A stretch of DNA of 64,000 nt from Leishmania infantum JPCM5 (lineage: Eukaryota > Euglenozoa > Kinetoplastea > Trypanosomatida > Trypanosomatidae): contig NC_009409.2 of NCBI RefSeq assembly GCF_000002875.2, forward strand, positions 293,043-357,042. Direction: 5' to 3'. How positions within the stretch are numbered: the stretch's first letter is position 1; each line of letters begins with the position of its first letter. Of the stretch, positions 40,383 through 50,829 are shown one piece after another. Position numbers and translations under genes: made by a program. The notes under the pieces are model-generated. The model was not told where the DNA came from and ran no database searches. It was given only the letters and a program-made list of their open reading frames with translations.

Positions 40383-41405
40383 ATGACCGGCTCCAAGGCG
40401 CTCTGTCGGGCGTGCCTCACGGCTTACTCGGCCCTCATGGTGATTCTCACTGTAGTCTACCTGTGGTCTAAATGGGGGGTGCACCGCAGCTTCGTCGAGG
40501 TGCTAGAGGAGACGAAGAGGCACAGCGACAGCAGTGCTGACGTCAACGGCGTCGCCCTCGCCGAGTCGGGCGGGGCCGAGTACGTACTTGTCGCGCTTTT
40601 CCACGTTGCGCACCTCATTTGCCTTACGCTGTTTCTGTTCGGCTACAAGTCCGGCGTGAAAATGGCGCTCGGCTGCGCGTTGCTTCTGGCGAGCGCCGTC
40701 ATGTACATACTCGTCTACGGGTGTGTGACTCTACAAGGACGGCTGGAGCAGCAGCGCTCCTTCGCCTCCCCAAAGGCCGCTGCAGCGCACCCGAGCAAGC
40801 AGAAGGAGTCCCAAGCGTATCAGGTGGAGGTGAGCTACACCCATGACGCCATCGCTGTCGCTGGTGCAGCAGCGTCCCCACGTAACGGGGGGCGGCGTGA
40901 GCTGAGTTGTGCTGCTGCCGAGAAGGTCAGTGGCGAGCCAGGCACTTGCGGCATTGCCTCGGCGCATGCTGATGAGCCTCTCTCGTATGTAGAACTCGGG
41001 TGGATATTACTGGAGGCCTTGGTTGACGTGCTGGCCATCATCGCCGTCGGCCCTGAGAGTCCCACAGGCGACGACGGCGTCCGTCTCCACCCCGACGGCA
41101 CGCCCATCTCCTCCGAGGCGCCGTTCACCGGGGTGCGTCGACTCAGCCTATTGATGCTGAACTTCGTTGGGTTTGCTTTGTCAATGTGGGGTGTCATGCT
41201 ATTCGATGTCAGCCCTACCTCGGCACCGGCGCCGGCGCTGTCAACGCCAGCCGCCGCCAGTGGTAGTGTTAGGGGCCGTTGTGGCCGTAGCAACGGTGCT
41301 CAGGCCGCCAGACAAAGGGCGAGCGCTTCGGCAACCTTGGCAAACCCGGCAGCAGGCGCGGGGCAACCGTCTGCAGCTCCTGTAGAGGCGAAGAAGTATC
41401 AGTAG
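40383..41405 (+). CDS. Predicted five-span membrane protein
   Basis: A 340-residue protein that I cannot assign to a named family. Hydrophobic segments long enough to span a membrane lie at about residues 9-28 (A-L-M-V-I-L-T-V-V-Y-L-W), 65-87 (Y-V-L-V-A-L-F-H-V-A-H-L-I-C-L-T-L-F), 92-117 (A-L-L-L-A-S-A-V-M-Y-I-L-V-Y), 201-223 (W-I-L-L-E-A-L-V-D-V-L-A-I-I-A-V) and 253-276 (L-S-L-L-M-L-N-F-V-G-F-A-L-S-M-W-G-V). A hydrophilic loop of about 80 residues separates spans 3 and 4, and the C-terminal 65 residues are Ala/Pro/Ser-rich. No transporter or enzyme signature is visible. The first segment may act as a signal anchor. An ATG ten codons upstream is not available in the frame, and 40383 follows a clear splice acceptor. 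Confidence 0.8.
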   Translation: MTGSKALCRACLTAYSALMVILTVVYLWSKWGVHRSFVEVLEETKRHSDSSADVNGVALAESGGAEYVLVALFHVAHLICLTLFLFGYKSGVKMALGCALLLASAVMYILVYGCVTLQGRLEQQRSFASPKAAAAHPSKQKESQAYQVEVSYTHDAIAVAGAAASPRNGGRRELSCAAAEKVSGEPGTCGIASAHADEPLSYVELGWILLEALVDVLAIIAVGPESPTGDDGVRLHPDGTPISSEAPFTGVRRLSLLMLNFVGFALSMWGVMLFDVSPTSAPAPALSTPAAASGSVRGRCGRSNGAQAARQRASASATLANPAAGAGQPSAAPVEAKKYQ

Positions 41406-41534
41406 GAACGTCGTCTTCTTTTCGGCGTCACCGTGTTCCTCCTGTCGCTGCCGCCATTCCTGTTGCTGCGGGCAGATGGGTGTGTCTGCGCCGGGTTGTG
41501 GACTTGATTACTGCATGCTGTACGCAATGTACCC

Positions 41535-41549
41535 GTATATATATATATA
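41535..41549. repeat. TA microsatellite
   Basis: A short alternating TA run in the 3' flank of the membrane-protein gene. Confidence 0.85.
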
Positions 41550-42047
41550 GAGCACGTGCAAGATGTACGTTAGCGCACATTGTATGAAGGTGTGGGTAGG
41601 CATGAATGCCGCATCCTCACTCGAGTCGCCGCGACGCGCCTTGCCGCCGTGCGTGTAACTGAATATCGGCACCGAAGTTTTGTGAACTCCACGAGGCTGT
41701 GTGGCACCGTCAGAGACCCCGTCGGCCGGCATTCCCTGCGAGCCCACATTCGACACCTTTACACGCGCATGCAGACACGAAGACATATTCGCATGTCAAG
41801 GCTGCACCTTCCATGCACTCGCGCTCGCCCTCTCTCTCCCCTCGTGTGTCTCGCTCGCCTCCGGCCCCTCACCCTCCCCTCCCTCGACCACCCACTGTTT
41901 CGTGACCACCTTTTTCTCTGCTTTTTCGCCTTGCCGCGATACGCACGCATCCGCGCGCGCGCACACACACATACGCACGGGATTCCTTGGCGCCTTCTCA
42001 GTCTCCCACCTCCCCTCGTCTTCACTCGTTCAAACACAAACACTAAC

Positions 42048-42064
42048 CCTCGTCTCCCTTCAAG
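42048..42064 (+). promoter_or_regulatory. Candidate trans-splice acceptor for cyclophilin A
   Basis: CCTCGTCTCCCTTCAAG ends with AG at 42063-42064, just before the ATG at 42069. An earlier AG at 42000-42001 after CGCCTTCTC is an alternative that would leave a more usual 5' UTR of 67 bases. Confidence 0.4.
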
Positions 42065-42068
42065 CATA

Positions 42069-42602
42069 ATGTCTTACACGCCGCACTACCCCGTCGTTGA
42101 ATCCAACCCCAAGGTTTGGATGGACATCGAGATCGGTGGCAAGCCCGCCGGCCGCGTGACGATGGAGCTCTTCAAGGACGCCGTCCCCCAGACGGCCGAG
42201 AACTTCCGCGCGTTGTGCACGGGCGAGAAGGGCTTCGGCTACGCCAACTGCCCGTTTCATCGTGTGATCCCGGATTTCATGTGCCAGGGTGGCGACTTCA
42301 CCAACGGCAACGGCACTGGCGGCAAGTCCATCTACGGCTCCAAGTTTGCCGATGAGTCCTTTGCCGGCAAGGCCGGCAAGCACTTCGGCCCAGGCACGTT
42401 GTCGATGGCCAATGCCGGCCCCAACACGAACGGCTCTCAGTTCTTCCTGTGCACAGCGCCCACGAGCTGGCTGGACGGCAAGCATGTCGTGTTCGGCCAG
42501 GTGCTGGAGGGCTATGACGTCGTCAAGGCTATGGAGGCCGTCGGCAGCCGCAGCGGCACCACCTCGAAGCCCGTGCGCGTGGCTGCCTGCGGACAGCTTT
42601 AA
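42069..42602 (+). CDS. CYPA: Cyclophilin A, peptidyl-prolyl cis-trans isomerase
   Basis: A 177-residue cytosolic cyclophilin that catalyses cis-trans isomerisation of Xaa-Pro bonds and is the family target of cyclosporin A. The fold is complete. Active-site residues are visible: F-H-R (R65), F70, M71 and Q73 in D-F-M-C-Q-G-G-D-F; the G-S-Q-F-F-L-C-T stretch (F126); W134 in T-S-W-L-D-G-K-H; and H139. W134 corresponds to the tryptophan that confers cyclosporin sensitivity in human cyclophilin A. There is no targeting signal, and a short N-terminal extension of about ten residues precedes the first strand. The length of 177 agrees with the Leishmania cyclophilin A I recall. Upstream in-frame codons are repeat-derived, so 42069 is the start. 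Confidence 0.97.
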   Translation: MSYTPHYPVVESNPKVWMDIEIGGKPAGRVTMELFKDAVPQTAENFRALCTGEKGFGYANCPFHRVIPDFMCQGGDFTNGNGTGGKSIYGSKFADESFAGKAGKHFGPGTLSMANAGPNTNGSQFFLCTAPTSWLDGKHVVFGQVLEGYDVVKAMEAVGSRSGTTSKPVRVAACGQL

Positions 42603-43966
42603 CGGAGGACTGTGACGTAGGCCGAGGAGAGGCGAAACTGAGAGGGGAGAAGGGGCGGGGGTGAAGGACGGCATGTCCTCGTTCATGAAGGCGAAGAAGA
42701 CTAGGGAGTGGGGAAGCAGACGATGAGCTCTCATCTGTCCGGGTGTACGAGGAGAGTGGTCGGAGGGGATCAGTGCGTGCCGCTGGGTGTGTCCGTGCAT
42801 CCCGAACGTTCTGGTAACACACACACACACACGCCGATCCCCACTAACCTCCCGCCTGCCCAACCTTTCCTCCTCCGTTTCCACACCCACCCCTGGCACC
42901 ACGGCCAGATCACCCTTCTCCTTGCCTCCCTCTTCCCTTGATCAAGATCGTATGTGTCACAATTTTGTCTGTCTCGGTTTCTGTATGTGCGCGCGGAGGA
43001 GGGGGTCGATTTCGTCGTGCCTCCCCTCTCCCTTCCACCTTCCCTTTCACGCTCTGCCCTCTTCCCTCTATAGTCTCTACAGCCTCTTTTCCTTGTATTT
43101 GAGTATCTCTTGATGATTTCTTCTCTGTCCCTTTCGCTGGTGATGTCCTGTCTTGCTTGATTTCTCTTCCCTCTCCCCCACCTCTCCCCCCCCACTGACC
43201 GCGCGTGTCTGTGTCTATGTCTCTGCGGGCCCGTCTGTCTCGCGCTCGGTCAACAGCGAGCAGCACTCCTCACGTGCCGCAGGCGAGAAGGGCGGGAGGC
43301 GAGGGCAGGAAAGGGAGCCATTCTTTTATCTTTATCTTTGGTGGTGGTAGTCGTCGTCCTCGTCGCCGTATGTTGTGTGAAGAGGGAGAGAGAAAAGGGG
43401 GAACCCCCGGCGTGGCGGTTGCGTGCCCGCACGCCTCTCCGTGTCTGTCTGCATGAGTGGGCTCGGCCACCTTCTCTTACCACGCATGCGCTTTCAGCAC
43501 ATAAACGGCCACGCACACTCACGCACCGATCTACTGGGGACGCCTACGCCTCTCTCTGCCAGCATCACTCTGTGTCTCTGCACACGCTTTGGTGTGGAGG
43601 AGGCGGCCCGGGTGCGAAACGGGTGTGCCTGGGCGCGTGAAGAAAGAAAAGCATGGAGGGGGAGGGGGAAAGGATGGGACGCGTCTTGAATGGCTCTCCA
43701 CTGCTGCTACTCTGTGGCTAGTGCCCTCTTCCCCATTGCCCCCTCTCACTGTTCAGCCTTCACAATTCCCTAACACACACACCAACACCACCACACAGCC
43801 TCTTTAAGATGACGAAAAGAACGAAAAATTTATGTTTCACAAAAGAAAATGAGAACAAGAGAAAGGCACATGTCACCACCACACTCCCGTTTTTTTTTTT
43901 TCGGATTCACGCCGCACATATACGGACATGTTTGCGCATGAGCTGCTGTCTGTGTCTGCCTGTGCG

Positions 43967-43989
43967 CGTGTGTGTGTGTGTGTGTGTGC
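43967..43989. repeat. GT microsatellite
   Basis: An uninterrupted GT run in the spacer after cyclophilin A. Confidence 0.9.
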
Positions 43990-44828
43990 AGGTATGTTCC
44001 GGTGATCGCGGCAGATGCGCCGCATCTCTCGCTCTCCTCCTCCGTATAGAGAAACATAAAAAGAAGAAAAGAGAGAGCGCCGAAAAAGAGGGAATGATTA
44101 GCGGGGCGACTCCTGCTGTTTTTCATCGGGCCTGTGCGTACACCGCCTTCGCGGCAGCACTCCCGTCCTCCTCCCCTACAGCACACTCGCACGGTCCGAA
44201 TGATTCGCGTAGGCGGTGCCTCCCCCCTCCCTCTCTTCTCCCTCGCAACGCTGCTGCTGCTGGTGGTGGTGCTCATGCCACGCTGCTCTGTGCTGATGGT
44301 TTCGAGCTAGCTGATGCCGTTCTTTGTCTGCCTCACCCCTCTCCGCATCTTCCTCGCCCACTCCGTATCCACTCGGCTGAGCACCTGCCCCCCTCCCCAC
44401 CTTCTTCTCTTTCACAACCTATATCGATGCTGCCACCTTCATGTGCGGCGCAGATAGACTGCAACGGCCTGTGGCACCACCGTTACTACTGCACATCTTC
44501 TTTGCCATCTCACCCATATTCGCGTGCCCTTCGGTGCTGATTTCCGTTGCTCGCGCACGAGTAGCGCATCATCGTCCATAACTCACCATAGACGCACACA
44601 TTCTGCCAGACACGCCTAAAGCTACCCTTCCCTCACACAGATAGATATACGCACACACTCGTCCCAGGCCGAGAGAGAGGCACACACACGAGCTCGTACA
44701 CCGTCTGCGTACCCGAAAAGCGAAGGAAAAGACGACGCCACATCCAAGCGGCAGCCGGTACATGCACGCGTGCATGTGCGTGAGTGCGTGTGTGTGTGTG
44801 TCTTTACGCCTCTGTGCGAGTGCACGTT

Positions 44829-44879
44829 GTTTCTTTTTTTCTTTTGTGTTTTTTTTCTTTCTGCGCTTCCCTTCGTGAG
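44829..44879 (+). promoter_or_regulatory. Candidate trans-splice acceptor for the SLBP-domain gene
   Basis: A T-rich tract of about 45 bases ends in CTTCGTGAG, with AG at 44878-44879, about 126 bases before the ATG at 45006. The later pyrimidine tract nearer the ATG has no AG after it. Confidence 0.55.
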
Positions 44880-45005
44880 GCTCACCACGCATCCATAGAT
44901 CAGATTCCGCTCCCTCCGCCTTCTTGTCTTTTCCGCTCTGTCCTCCCCCGCCTCTTCTATTCACCCTCCCGTTTCTCTGATAACGCCGCCGAAATCGGTC
45001 TCCCA

Positions 45006-47564
45006 ATGCAGAAGCCGCAGCAGAGTTTTACGACGCTGCAGCGCGCGGCGCGCGATGGTGGTAGTGACAGCCACGCCAAAACGTGTGCTAGGCAAACGCC
45101 AGAGAACTGTGGGGTACTTCTAAAGGGCAGTCGATCGCTGTCGCCGGCGCCGTGCTTTCCCGGCGATGACATATCCCCCTCTGCGCGCCAGCATTCGCAG
45201 CAGGATCACCACCTCGCCGGCACACCATTGAAGGACCATCGCCCGCCATCCTCGCAGCCTCGCGAGCCGTCTCATGCGCCTCAAAGACGCCATCCGCACA
45301 AGCAGCAGCAGCAGCTGAGCCCAGGCTTCAACCCACGCGGCTATCGAGGCGACGGCGAGCGTGGCGTCAGCGGCAGTGGAGCCCCCAACGACTGGTGGCA
45401 GCGAACGACGCCTTTGAGCAGCAAGGCCTCTCCCCTTGGCAGCAATACTCGTCCGCGCAAGCTGTCACCGTCGGGAAACTCACCCGACGAGGGCCGCCGT
45501 CGCAGTCAGCGTGAGAAGCAGATTCAGTTTGGGTACGTCACGGACGGCTACACAAACATGAAGCGGCTCATCGCGCACGATCCGCTGCTGAGGAGCGGCG
45601 GCATCCTCCCGCTTTCGCCACCGGACGTTTTCAAGGGGAGCAAGCGCCTGTGGGACATTCAACTCCGCAAGTGGCGTCGCGCACTGCACATGTTCGATTA
45701 CGTCTTCATCGATGGCGAAGATCGCCTGGAGACACGGGCGAAGGTGCTAGAGGAGCAGCGACGGCAGTGGGTAAGCGAGGCATTCAACGAGATGCCGCGT
45801 GAGGCGCGGCTGAAGATCGACCTCGACACCCTGCGCGGCGTCCAGTGCTCCTCTGCCGTGCCGAGCAGAATCCCCATCGAGGAAGACCTGCGATGCATCC
45901 TGCGAAGCGACGACTGCTACGAGTCCGTCCGCAGCGTCGTACCGCAGAGTGCGTCGTCGCTGACCAAGGGCACCGATATCAGCCCCCTCGAGGCGGGCAT
46001 CAAGATCCACATTGCGCCGTCGGCTGCGGTGCTGCAGCGGCAGCAGGCGCAACTCGAAATGCAGCAGCGACTCTCCTCCCTTCACCAGCAACAGCAGCAA
46101 CAGCAGGCTTTGGCAACAGAGGTGGCACCGGAAGGTATGGAGACGGGCTCACACGTCCCGAGCGCCCCGCCAGTGCTAGGCGCAACGGTTGAGTGCGCGG
46201 CTGCCGAGCGACCCGTCGAGCTCTCACCAAGTCCGCGTCGTCCACCGCTGCCGCTGCCGTCCTCACCGTCCCCATCGCATGTCTCATGCCCTTCTCCACA
46301 GCAGAAGGCGCGCGAGACGACGCCGCATCGACAGCTCTGCTGCAGCCCACTCCCGCGCATGACCGCAGCGCCAGTGCCCGCAGCATTCGGCAGCGCTGAG
46401 ACAGCCCCGGGGATCTCGGCCAGTCAGCCTCGCGCCCTCTCTCTCTCGGGCAGCTCAGCGCCGGTGCAGGGTGCCTCACTGGGTTTGCCAGGCATGTCGG
46501 CAACAGCTGCGGTGCTGGCGCCGCCCCCGCCGTTTTCCGGCCCTACACCTTGCATCGTGCCGAACATGTGGATGCCCGGAGTGACCGTATCGCCAACACC
46601 GGCAGCGGCAGCACGGCCGCTGATGTCGTGGTGCAGTCACTGCGGTCATTGTATCGATCTCCCAGCGCCGGCCATCACTGGTGCGCCGTATGGAGGCATG
46701 TGTGCCGGTACCCCCGGCGGCCGCGGCGGAGTGCTGGCACCGGCCCAGGTGCCGCCACAGCACGTAAACCCAGTCGCCGTAGGCGGCACCAGTGGTGCCA
46801 CGGTGCCGCCGTCCATGCAGTTCCGTGGTGCGATGCCGTACATGAGCCATCCCACGAATTCTATGGCGGCGGCGGCGGCGGTGGTCACCTCCCCTCTGTA
46901 CTGGCAGATGCTGGCACCGCCGGCTGCTGAGCGGATTGAAGGCGGCGGCACCTTCACCGCGCACCACGGCAGCAGTCACAGCCAGTATCGCCAGTCCGAG
47001 GCGCGGCAAGACGCCTTCGCAACGATGCCGCGCTCCGCCGCAACTGTAGCCGGGAGATCGTGTCCGCGAGACGGGCACCGTCGTAGCAGCGGGGCCGTCG
47101 CTACAGGCGGCGGCGCGGCGACGCCGCAGACGGTGCCGCGGTTTGTCGCGCGACTCTCCACCTCGCCCAATGAGGTACGACTCGGCGAGCGACAGTCCGC
47201 CGAACGCATCCACAGCGCAGAAGTCGCCAGTGGTGTTATGCCAGCGGTCACGAGGCCACTTGCCGCTGACACCAGAGCAGCAGCGGCAGCGCCAGCACCG
47301 CTACGGCAGCCATCCTCTGTCTTCGATGCCGCCGCCGACGCTGCACGTCTGGAGAAAAGTCAGTCCGCATTGGCGGTCACTCCTGAACGAAAGCTCTTCG
47401 GCACGGGCATCATCGCGGAGGTGACGACAGAGTCGCGGCCGGTGGTCGTGGGGGCACTGCAGCAAGACGAGACACCGCAGGGCACACCGTCGGGCAAGCC
47501 GAGGCCGACTCGGGAGGTCGAGGATGCGCCGGTGGTCCCTCTTGTCTTCGATGGCGACGAGTAG
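45006..47564 (+). CDS. SLBP: Histone stem-loop-binding (SLBP) domain protein
   Basis: An 852-residue protein. Residues about 166-234 match the SLBP RNA-binding domain over its whole length. The first helix has S-Q-R-E-K-Q-I-Q-F-G and a following Y (the family has R-R-Q-K-Q-I-x-x-G-K-N-T-x-x-Y). Then comes G-I-L-P-L-S-P-P, where the family has G-I-H-P-x-T-P-N-K, and then K-R-L-W-D-I-Q-L-R-K-W-R-R-A-L-H-M-F-D against the family's R-R-S-W-D-x-Q-x-x-x-W-x-x-x-L-H-x-W-D. In animals SLBP binds the 3' stem-loop of replication-dependent histone mRNAs and controls their processing and translation. The threonine of the T-P-N-K motif is replaced by serine. The rest is Pro/Ser/Ala/Gln-rich and probably disordered, with poly-Gln near 355-370, and is far longer than animal SLBP. 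The start at 45006 follows a splice acceptor; upstream codons are repeat-derived. The domain call is strong; the RNA target is unknown. Confidence 0.88.
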   Translation: MQKPQQSFTTLQRAARDGGSDSHAKTCARQTPENCGVLLKGSRSLSPAPCFPGDDISPSARQHSQQDHHLAGTPLKDHRPPSSQPREPSHAPQRRHPHKQQQQLSPGFNPRGYRGDGERGVSGSGAPNDWWQRTTPLSSKASPLGSNTRPRKLSPSGNSPDEGRRRSQREKQIQFGYVTDGYTNMKRLIAHDPLLRSGGILPLSPPDVFKGSKRLWDIQLRKWRRALHMFDYVFIDGEDRLETRAKVLEEQRRQWVSEAFNEMPREARLKIDLDTLRGVQCSSAVPSRIPIEEDLRCILRSDDCYESVRSVVPQSASSLTKGTDISPLEAGIKIHIAPSAAVLQRQQAQLEMQQRLSSLHQQQQQQQALATEVAPEGMETGSHVPSAPPVLGATVECAAAERPVELSPSPRRPPLPLPSSPSPSHVSCPSPQQKARETTPHRQLCCSPLPRMTAAPVPAAFGSAETAPGISASQPRALSLSGSSAPVQGASLGLPGMSATAAVLAPPPPFSGPTPCIVPNMWMPGVTVSPTPAAAARPLMSWCSHCGHCIDLPAPAITGAPYGGMCAGTPGGRGGVLAPAQVPPQHVNPVAVGGTSGATVPPSMQFRGAMPYMSHPTNSMAAAAAVVTSPLYWQMLAPPAAERIEGGGTFTAHHGSSHSQYRQSEARQDAFATMPRSAATVAGRSCPRDGHRRSSGAVATGGGAATPQTVPRFVARLSTSPNEVRLGERQSAERIHSAEVASGVMPAVTRPLAADTRAAAAAPAPLRQPSSVFDAAADAARLEKSQSALAVTPERKLFGTGIIAEVTTESRPVVVGALQQDETPQGTPSGKPRPTREVEDAPVVPLVFDGDE

Positions 47565-47934
47565 AAGGAAGAAGAGGCAGTGGACCGCGTCTAGCCCATA
47601 AGAGTCGGAGGGAAGAGGGGGACAGGCGCTCTGTCCGCCCACCTCTGCGTGCGTATGTGTGTCCCTTTTCCTCCATTACAGCCCGCTCTCCTCGTCCGCA
47701 CGCGCATACGCGGAGCGGGCCAAGCAAAACACCACCGCTTCCGAGTGCGACCGCGGGAGGCGGGAGACGGAGGAGAACAGGCAGACCACCGTGCCCATGC
47801 ATCTACGCACATGCAAGCATGGACGGTGCACCGCGTCCCTCTCATCCCCCGCGACCGGCGTTTGGTTAGGGCTCTTCCTTTCGCTTTCCATTGATGTGGC
47901 AAGACACGCGGACCGGTAAACGCACACACACACG

Positions 47935-47957
47935 TATATATATATATATATAGATAT
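47935..47957. repeat. TA microsatellite
   Basis: A TA run of about 20 bases directly following a short CA run, in the spacer after the SLBP-domain gene. Confidence 0.88.
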
Positions 47958-49370
47958 ACATGAGCATGCACACACTCTTTCTGAGCGATCGAGTTATAGA
48001 CAGAGGCGCCTTCTCCCACCGCCGACTCACCCCCCCCCCTCCCCTGGTCGACATCATCCAGCGGGGGAAGAGGTGCGAAACGGCCCGCAACAACGACAAA
48101 GACCTCCTTTGCTCGGCCCTTTTCCTTCTTCACGCGTGTATGCGTGTGTGCCGCGTGGCACTTTGGGGAAAGGGACGGGGCTGTGACGCGGAGGTCGTGG
48201 CGTACGTGCATGTGGGTACCGCCCCTTAGAGAGCCGCCGGACATATCCAGTGACGAAGGGAGTCAGACAGAGACACAGGTGGACGGTGAGGCACAACATT
48301 GGCGCAAGGTGGCCGCACACGCGCCGAGCGTGTATAGCGCCAATTCAGGGGCGAGGAAGGGATGTGGTTGATATATGAAGACACACGCACATAGACATAC
48401 AGAGAGGACGGAAAAAACGAAAGCCCCTTTCTTTTCCTCCTTCTATGACTGATGTCTTTGTGTGTAGGGTTGGCGAGAGGAGAGGGCAAGCGCCGAAGGA
48501 GGCTGTCTATGGCGCGTCTCTCGATGAGGCGCCCTCCTCCGTATTGGTTGCTTCTTTCCGCCCCCGCCCCCCCCTCTCCCTCCCTTTCTCCTTCTCCTCC
48601 CCGCCACGCTCGCTGTACTATCTTCCCATATCAGACGGCCGTTGCTGCGTTCCTTCACGGCCTCCGTCTTTTCGCCTTTTGCGCAGCGGTGCGCTGACGC
48701 GGGTACCTCATCACCCGTTTTGTTTGTTGCAGATGTCTGTCCCCACCTACTGCATGCGCCCTCTTTGCTGTCGTGGGATGATGTCGTTGGCCTACATGAA
48801 TGGCATGCATGCGCACATCCTCACATGTGTGTGCGTGTCTGCGTTCCTCCTCCTCCGACACAATGGTTCTAGCGGCAAGCAACAACAGAAGACACACACA
48901 CACACAGGTGAAGGCGAACAGCAATGAAAGAGTTGCGCGCGCAGCCGTGACAGCGTGTATAATGGAGAAAGGGAAATGCTCGTGTGTTTGAAGAAGACCC
49001 GTGTCGGCGTGTATGGGGTGTAAAGGGCTGCCTTCTCTGCGCGTGTCCGTGCACGCTTCCCCCTCCCGATCGTGCTTCCGCTACATATGTGTGCGTGTGT
49101 GCACGTATCTCTCTCTTTGCGCGAAGACATACTTGCTAGATGCGGTGGCGGTCTCTACCGGCTCTCGTTTCTCTGCAACTCGGCCGATCTCCTCTCTGAT
49201 CTAATCGCTCCGCCTCATCGGCTGCTCACCGGCAATCACGTAGCCACCTTATCCCCCTTCGAAGTGAAGGTCTACGGCTGCACGCCTGCACCTCATTCAC
49301 ACGTGCAGGCACACGCACGCATACCAACATACAACGAGGCAAGCAGTGGGTCACGAGGCTCTCCTGCGGC

Positions 49371-49397
49371 CTCTTCTTCCCCCCTCTCGCCTCCTAG
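49371..49397 (+). promoter_or_regulatory. Candidate trans-splice acceptor for the ankyrin-repeat gene
   Basis: A strong C/T tract ends in CTCCTAG, with AG at 49396-49397, 37 bases before the ATG at 49435. Confidence 0.6.
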
Positions 49398-49434
49398 GCA
49401 CTGTGAGGGCTTTGACCACTGATCAGCCTCCCTC

Positions 49435-50223
49435 ATGTCGCTAGCGCCGTCGCTCCAGCTTACGGGCCTCACGCAGGCCGTCATCCAAGGCGACCTCTCC
49501 GCCTTGATGGAGAACGTCACTCCGTCCAACGTCAATTATACAGATCCTCACTACCGCCTATCGCTGGTGATGTGGGCCGTTGCTCTCGGTCGTCTTCCGA
49601 CGACACAGCTGCTGCTCAGTCGCGGCGCCTCGCTGGCACAGGTGGACCGGCAGGGGTTCACGATCCTGCACCGTGCCGTGTGGAGTGCCGACGTGCCGGT
49701 CATTCACACGGTACTCTTCACTACCCCCATGTCGGCCCTCGCCTCTTCTGCTGATGCCCGTGCTCGCGCCACAGGCGCATACACCCCCGCCTCCTCTTCG
49801 CCGTCGGCGTCGCCTTCGCTGCTGACGTGGCGCCCCGGCGCGCAGCGCCTCGTGAACGCCGTGCACTCGGCCACCGGGCGCACGCCGCTGATGCTGGCGG
49901 CTCTGTCTGGGCAGGTGGACGTGGTTCGCTATCTACTTGTCACCTGCGCCGCTGATCCGTACCCGCGGGACTCGTACGGCCTCACCGCCGTGGATCTGGC
50001 GGCGCTGTGCGGGCACCTGCACATTGTGCAGCTGCTGCTGAACCTGACGGTGGCGCCGAACGGGGCCGGTGGCAACGCCTCAGACGTGTTCCCCACGACG
50101 CAGTGCAGCGCCGAGGATTACATCGAAATCGCCAAAACCATTCCGCAGCGAGAGCGTTTGTGCGCAGTCAACAAGCTTCTCAACGAGAACCTCGCCGAGG
50201 CCTCGCGCGTGGCGGCGGCATGA
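49435..50223 (+). CDS. Ankyrin-repeat protein
   Basis: A 262-residue protein built largely of ankyrin repeats, which serve as protein-binding surfaces. Four can be recognised: about residues 36-68 (L-S-L-V-M-W-A-V-A-L-G-R-L-P-T-T-Q-L-L-L), 69-100 (G-F-T-I-L-H-R-A-V-W-S-A-D-V-P-V-I-H-T-V), 146-177 (G-R-T-P-L-M-L-A-A-L-S-G-Q-V-D-V-V-R-Y-L-L) and 179-203 (G-L-T-A-V-D-L-A-A-L-C-G-H-L-H-I-V-Q-L-L-L). A Ser/Ala/Pro-rich loop of about 40 residues separates the second and third. The C-terminus is a short charged helix. No other domain, signal or membrane span is seen. The start follows a good splice acceptor. The partner and role are unknown. Confidence 0.9.
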   Translation: MSLAPSLQLTGLTQAVIQGDLSALMENVTPSNVNYTDPHYRLSLVMWAVALGRLPTTQLLLSRGASLAQVDRQGFTILHRAVWSADVPVIHTVLFTTPMSALASSADARARATGAYTPASSSPSASPSLLTWRPGAQRLVNAVHSATGRTPLMLAALSGQVDVVRYLLVTCAADPYPRDSYGLTAVDLAALCGHLHIVQLLLNLTVAPNGAGGNASDVFPTTQCSAEDYIEIAKTIPQRERLCAVNKLLNENLAEASRVAAA

Positions 50224-50829
50224 AGCAGTGCAGCGTGTAAGTGGAATGGTCCGCCTCCGATGTTTGGATGTGTGGCTAACAACGGTGCTGCTGCTGCTTC
50301 CTTGTCCCCCCCCCTCGCGCGCATCGCCATGGCCCAATCATTGTGTGTTCACGTTCGCGCGCGTGCTTCGCTTCTTCCTTTCGTTGTTTTACCGATGTCT
50401 CATAGAGCGCTTTTGTTGTCACGTCTCCTCTCAATATGATAAGCCCACCCATGTGCGCCGACACACTTGCTGCGTGTAGACTCATGCTTGACCTGGGGCC
50501 TGTCTACCACCCCTCAGCTCTCTATCCCTCTCCGTCTGCGTGCCCTCCTGTAGCGCCAAGGTCTGCCGTGTTGCCCACCCACCCCATGCGCAAAGCCGAG
50601 AAGGTGGACATGCACACACGCACACACACACACACATAAAGACACCCACTATGCTTCCTTTTCTCCCCCAAACCGCGTGGACATACTGGATCCTCGACTT
50701 GCTTGCATACTCTCCCTCCCCACCCATCCACCCTCCTCTCACTCGTCATCGACCTTTGTCTTCGCACTCTCGCTACTGTCGCCGCTCATCCCTGCAGATC
50801 ACTTGCGTTGTGCCTCGTGGCAAGCTCGC
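50224..50829. other. Intergenic region, 0.6 kb
   Basis: No gene seen. It contains a short CA run near 50614-50636 and pyrimidine-rich sequence leading to the next acceptor. Confidence 0.6.
50753..50797 (+). promoter_or_regulatory. Candidate trans-splice acceptor
   Basis: A C/T-rich tract ends in CCCTGCAG, with AG at 50796-50797, 32 bases before the ATG at 50830. Confidence 0.55.

Larger units (their letters stand above)
41406..42068. other. Intergenic region, 0.66 kb
   Basis: No gene seen. It contains a TA tract at 41535-41549 and pyrimidine-rich sequence before cyclophilin. The cyclophilin frame is open back to 41580, but that part is not protein-like. Confidence 0.6.
42603..45005. other. 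Intergenic region, 2.4 kb
   Basis: No supported gene. It contains a GT repeat at 43967-43989, T- and A-runs and several C/T tracts. An open frame of 243 codons at 43809-44540 begins with Lys/Asn-rich codons unlike its neighbours and ends in repeat-derived sequence, so it was not accepted. Confidence 0.55.
47565..49434. other. Intergenic region, 1.9 kb
   Basis: No gene seen. It holds a CA run followed by a TA tract at about 47935-47957, C-runs near 48031-48042 and CT-rich sequence before the ankyrin gene. Confidence 0.55.

Noticed and set aside
43809..44540. A 243-codon plus-strand open frame between cyclophilin A and the SLBP-domain gene
   Set aside because: It starts with A-rich codons foreign to the genome's usage and continues through a GT repeat and a CT tract, with no domain.
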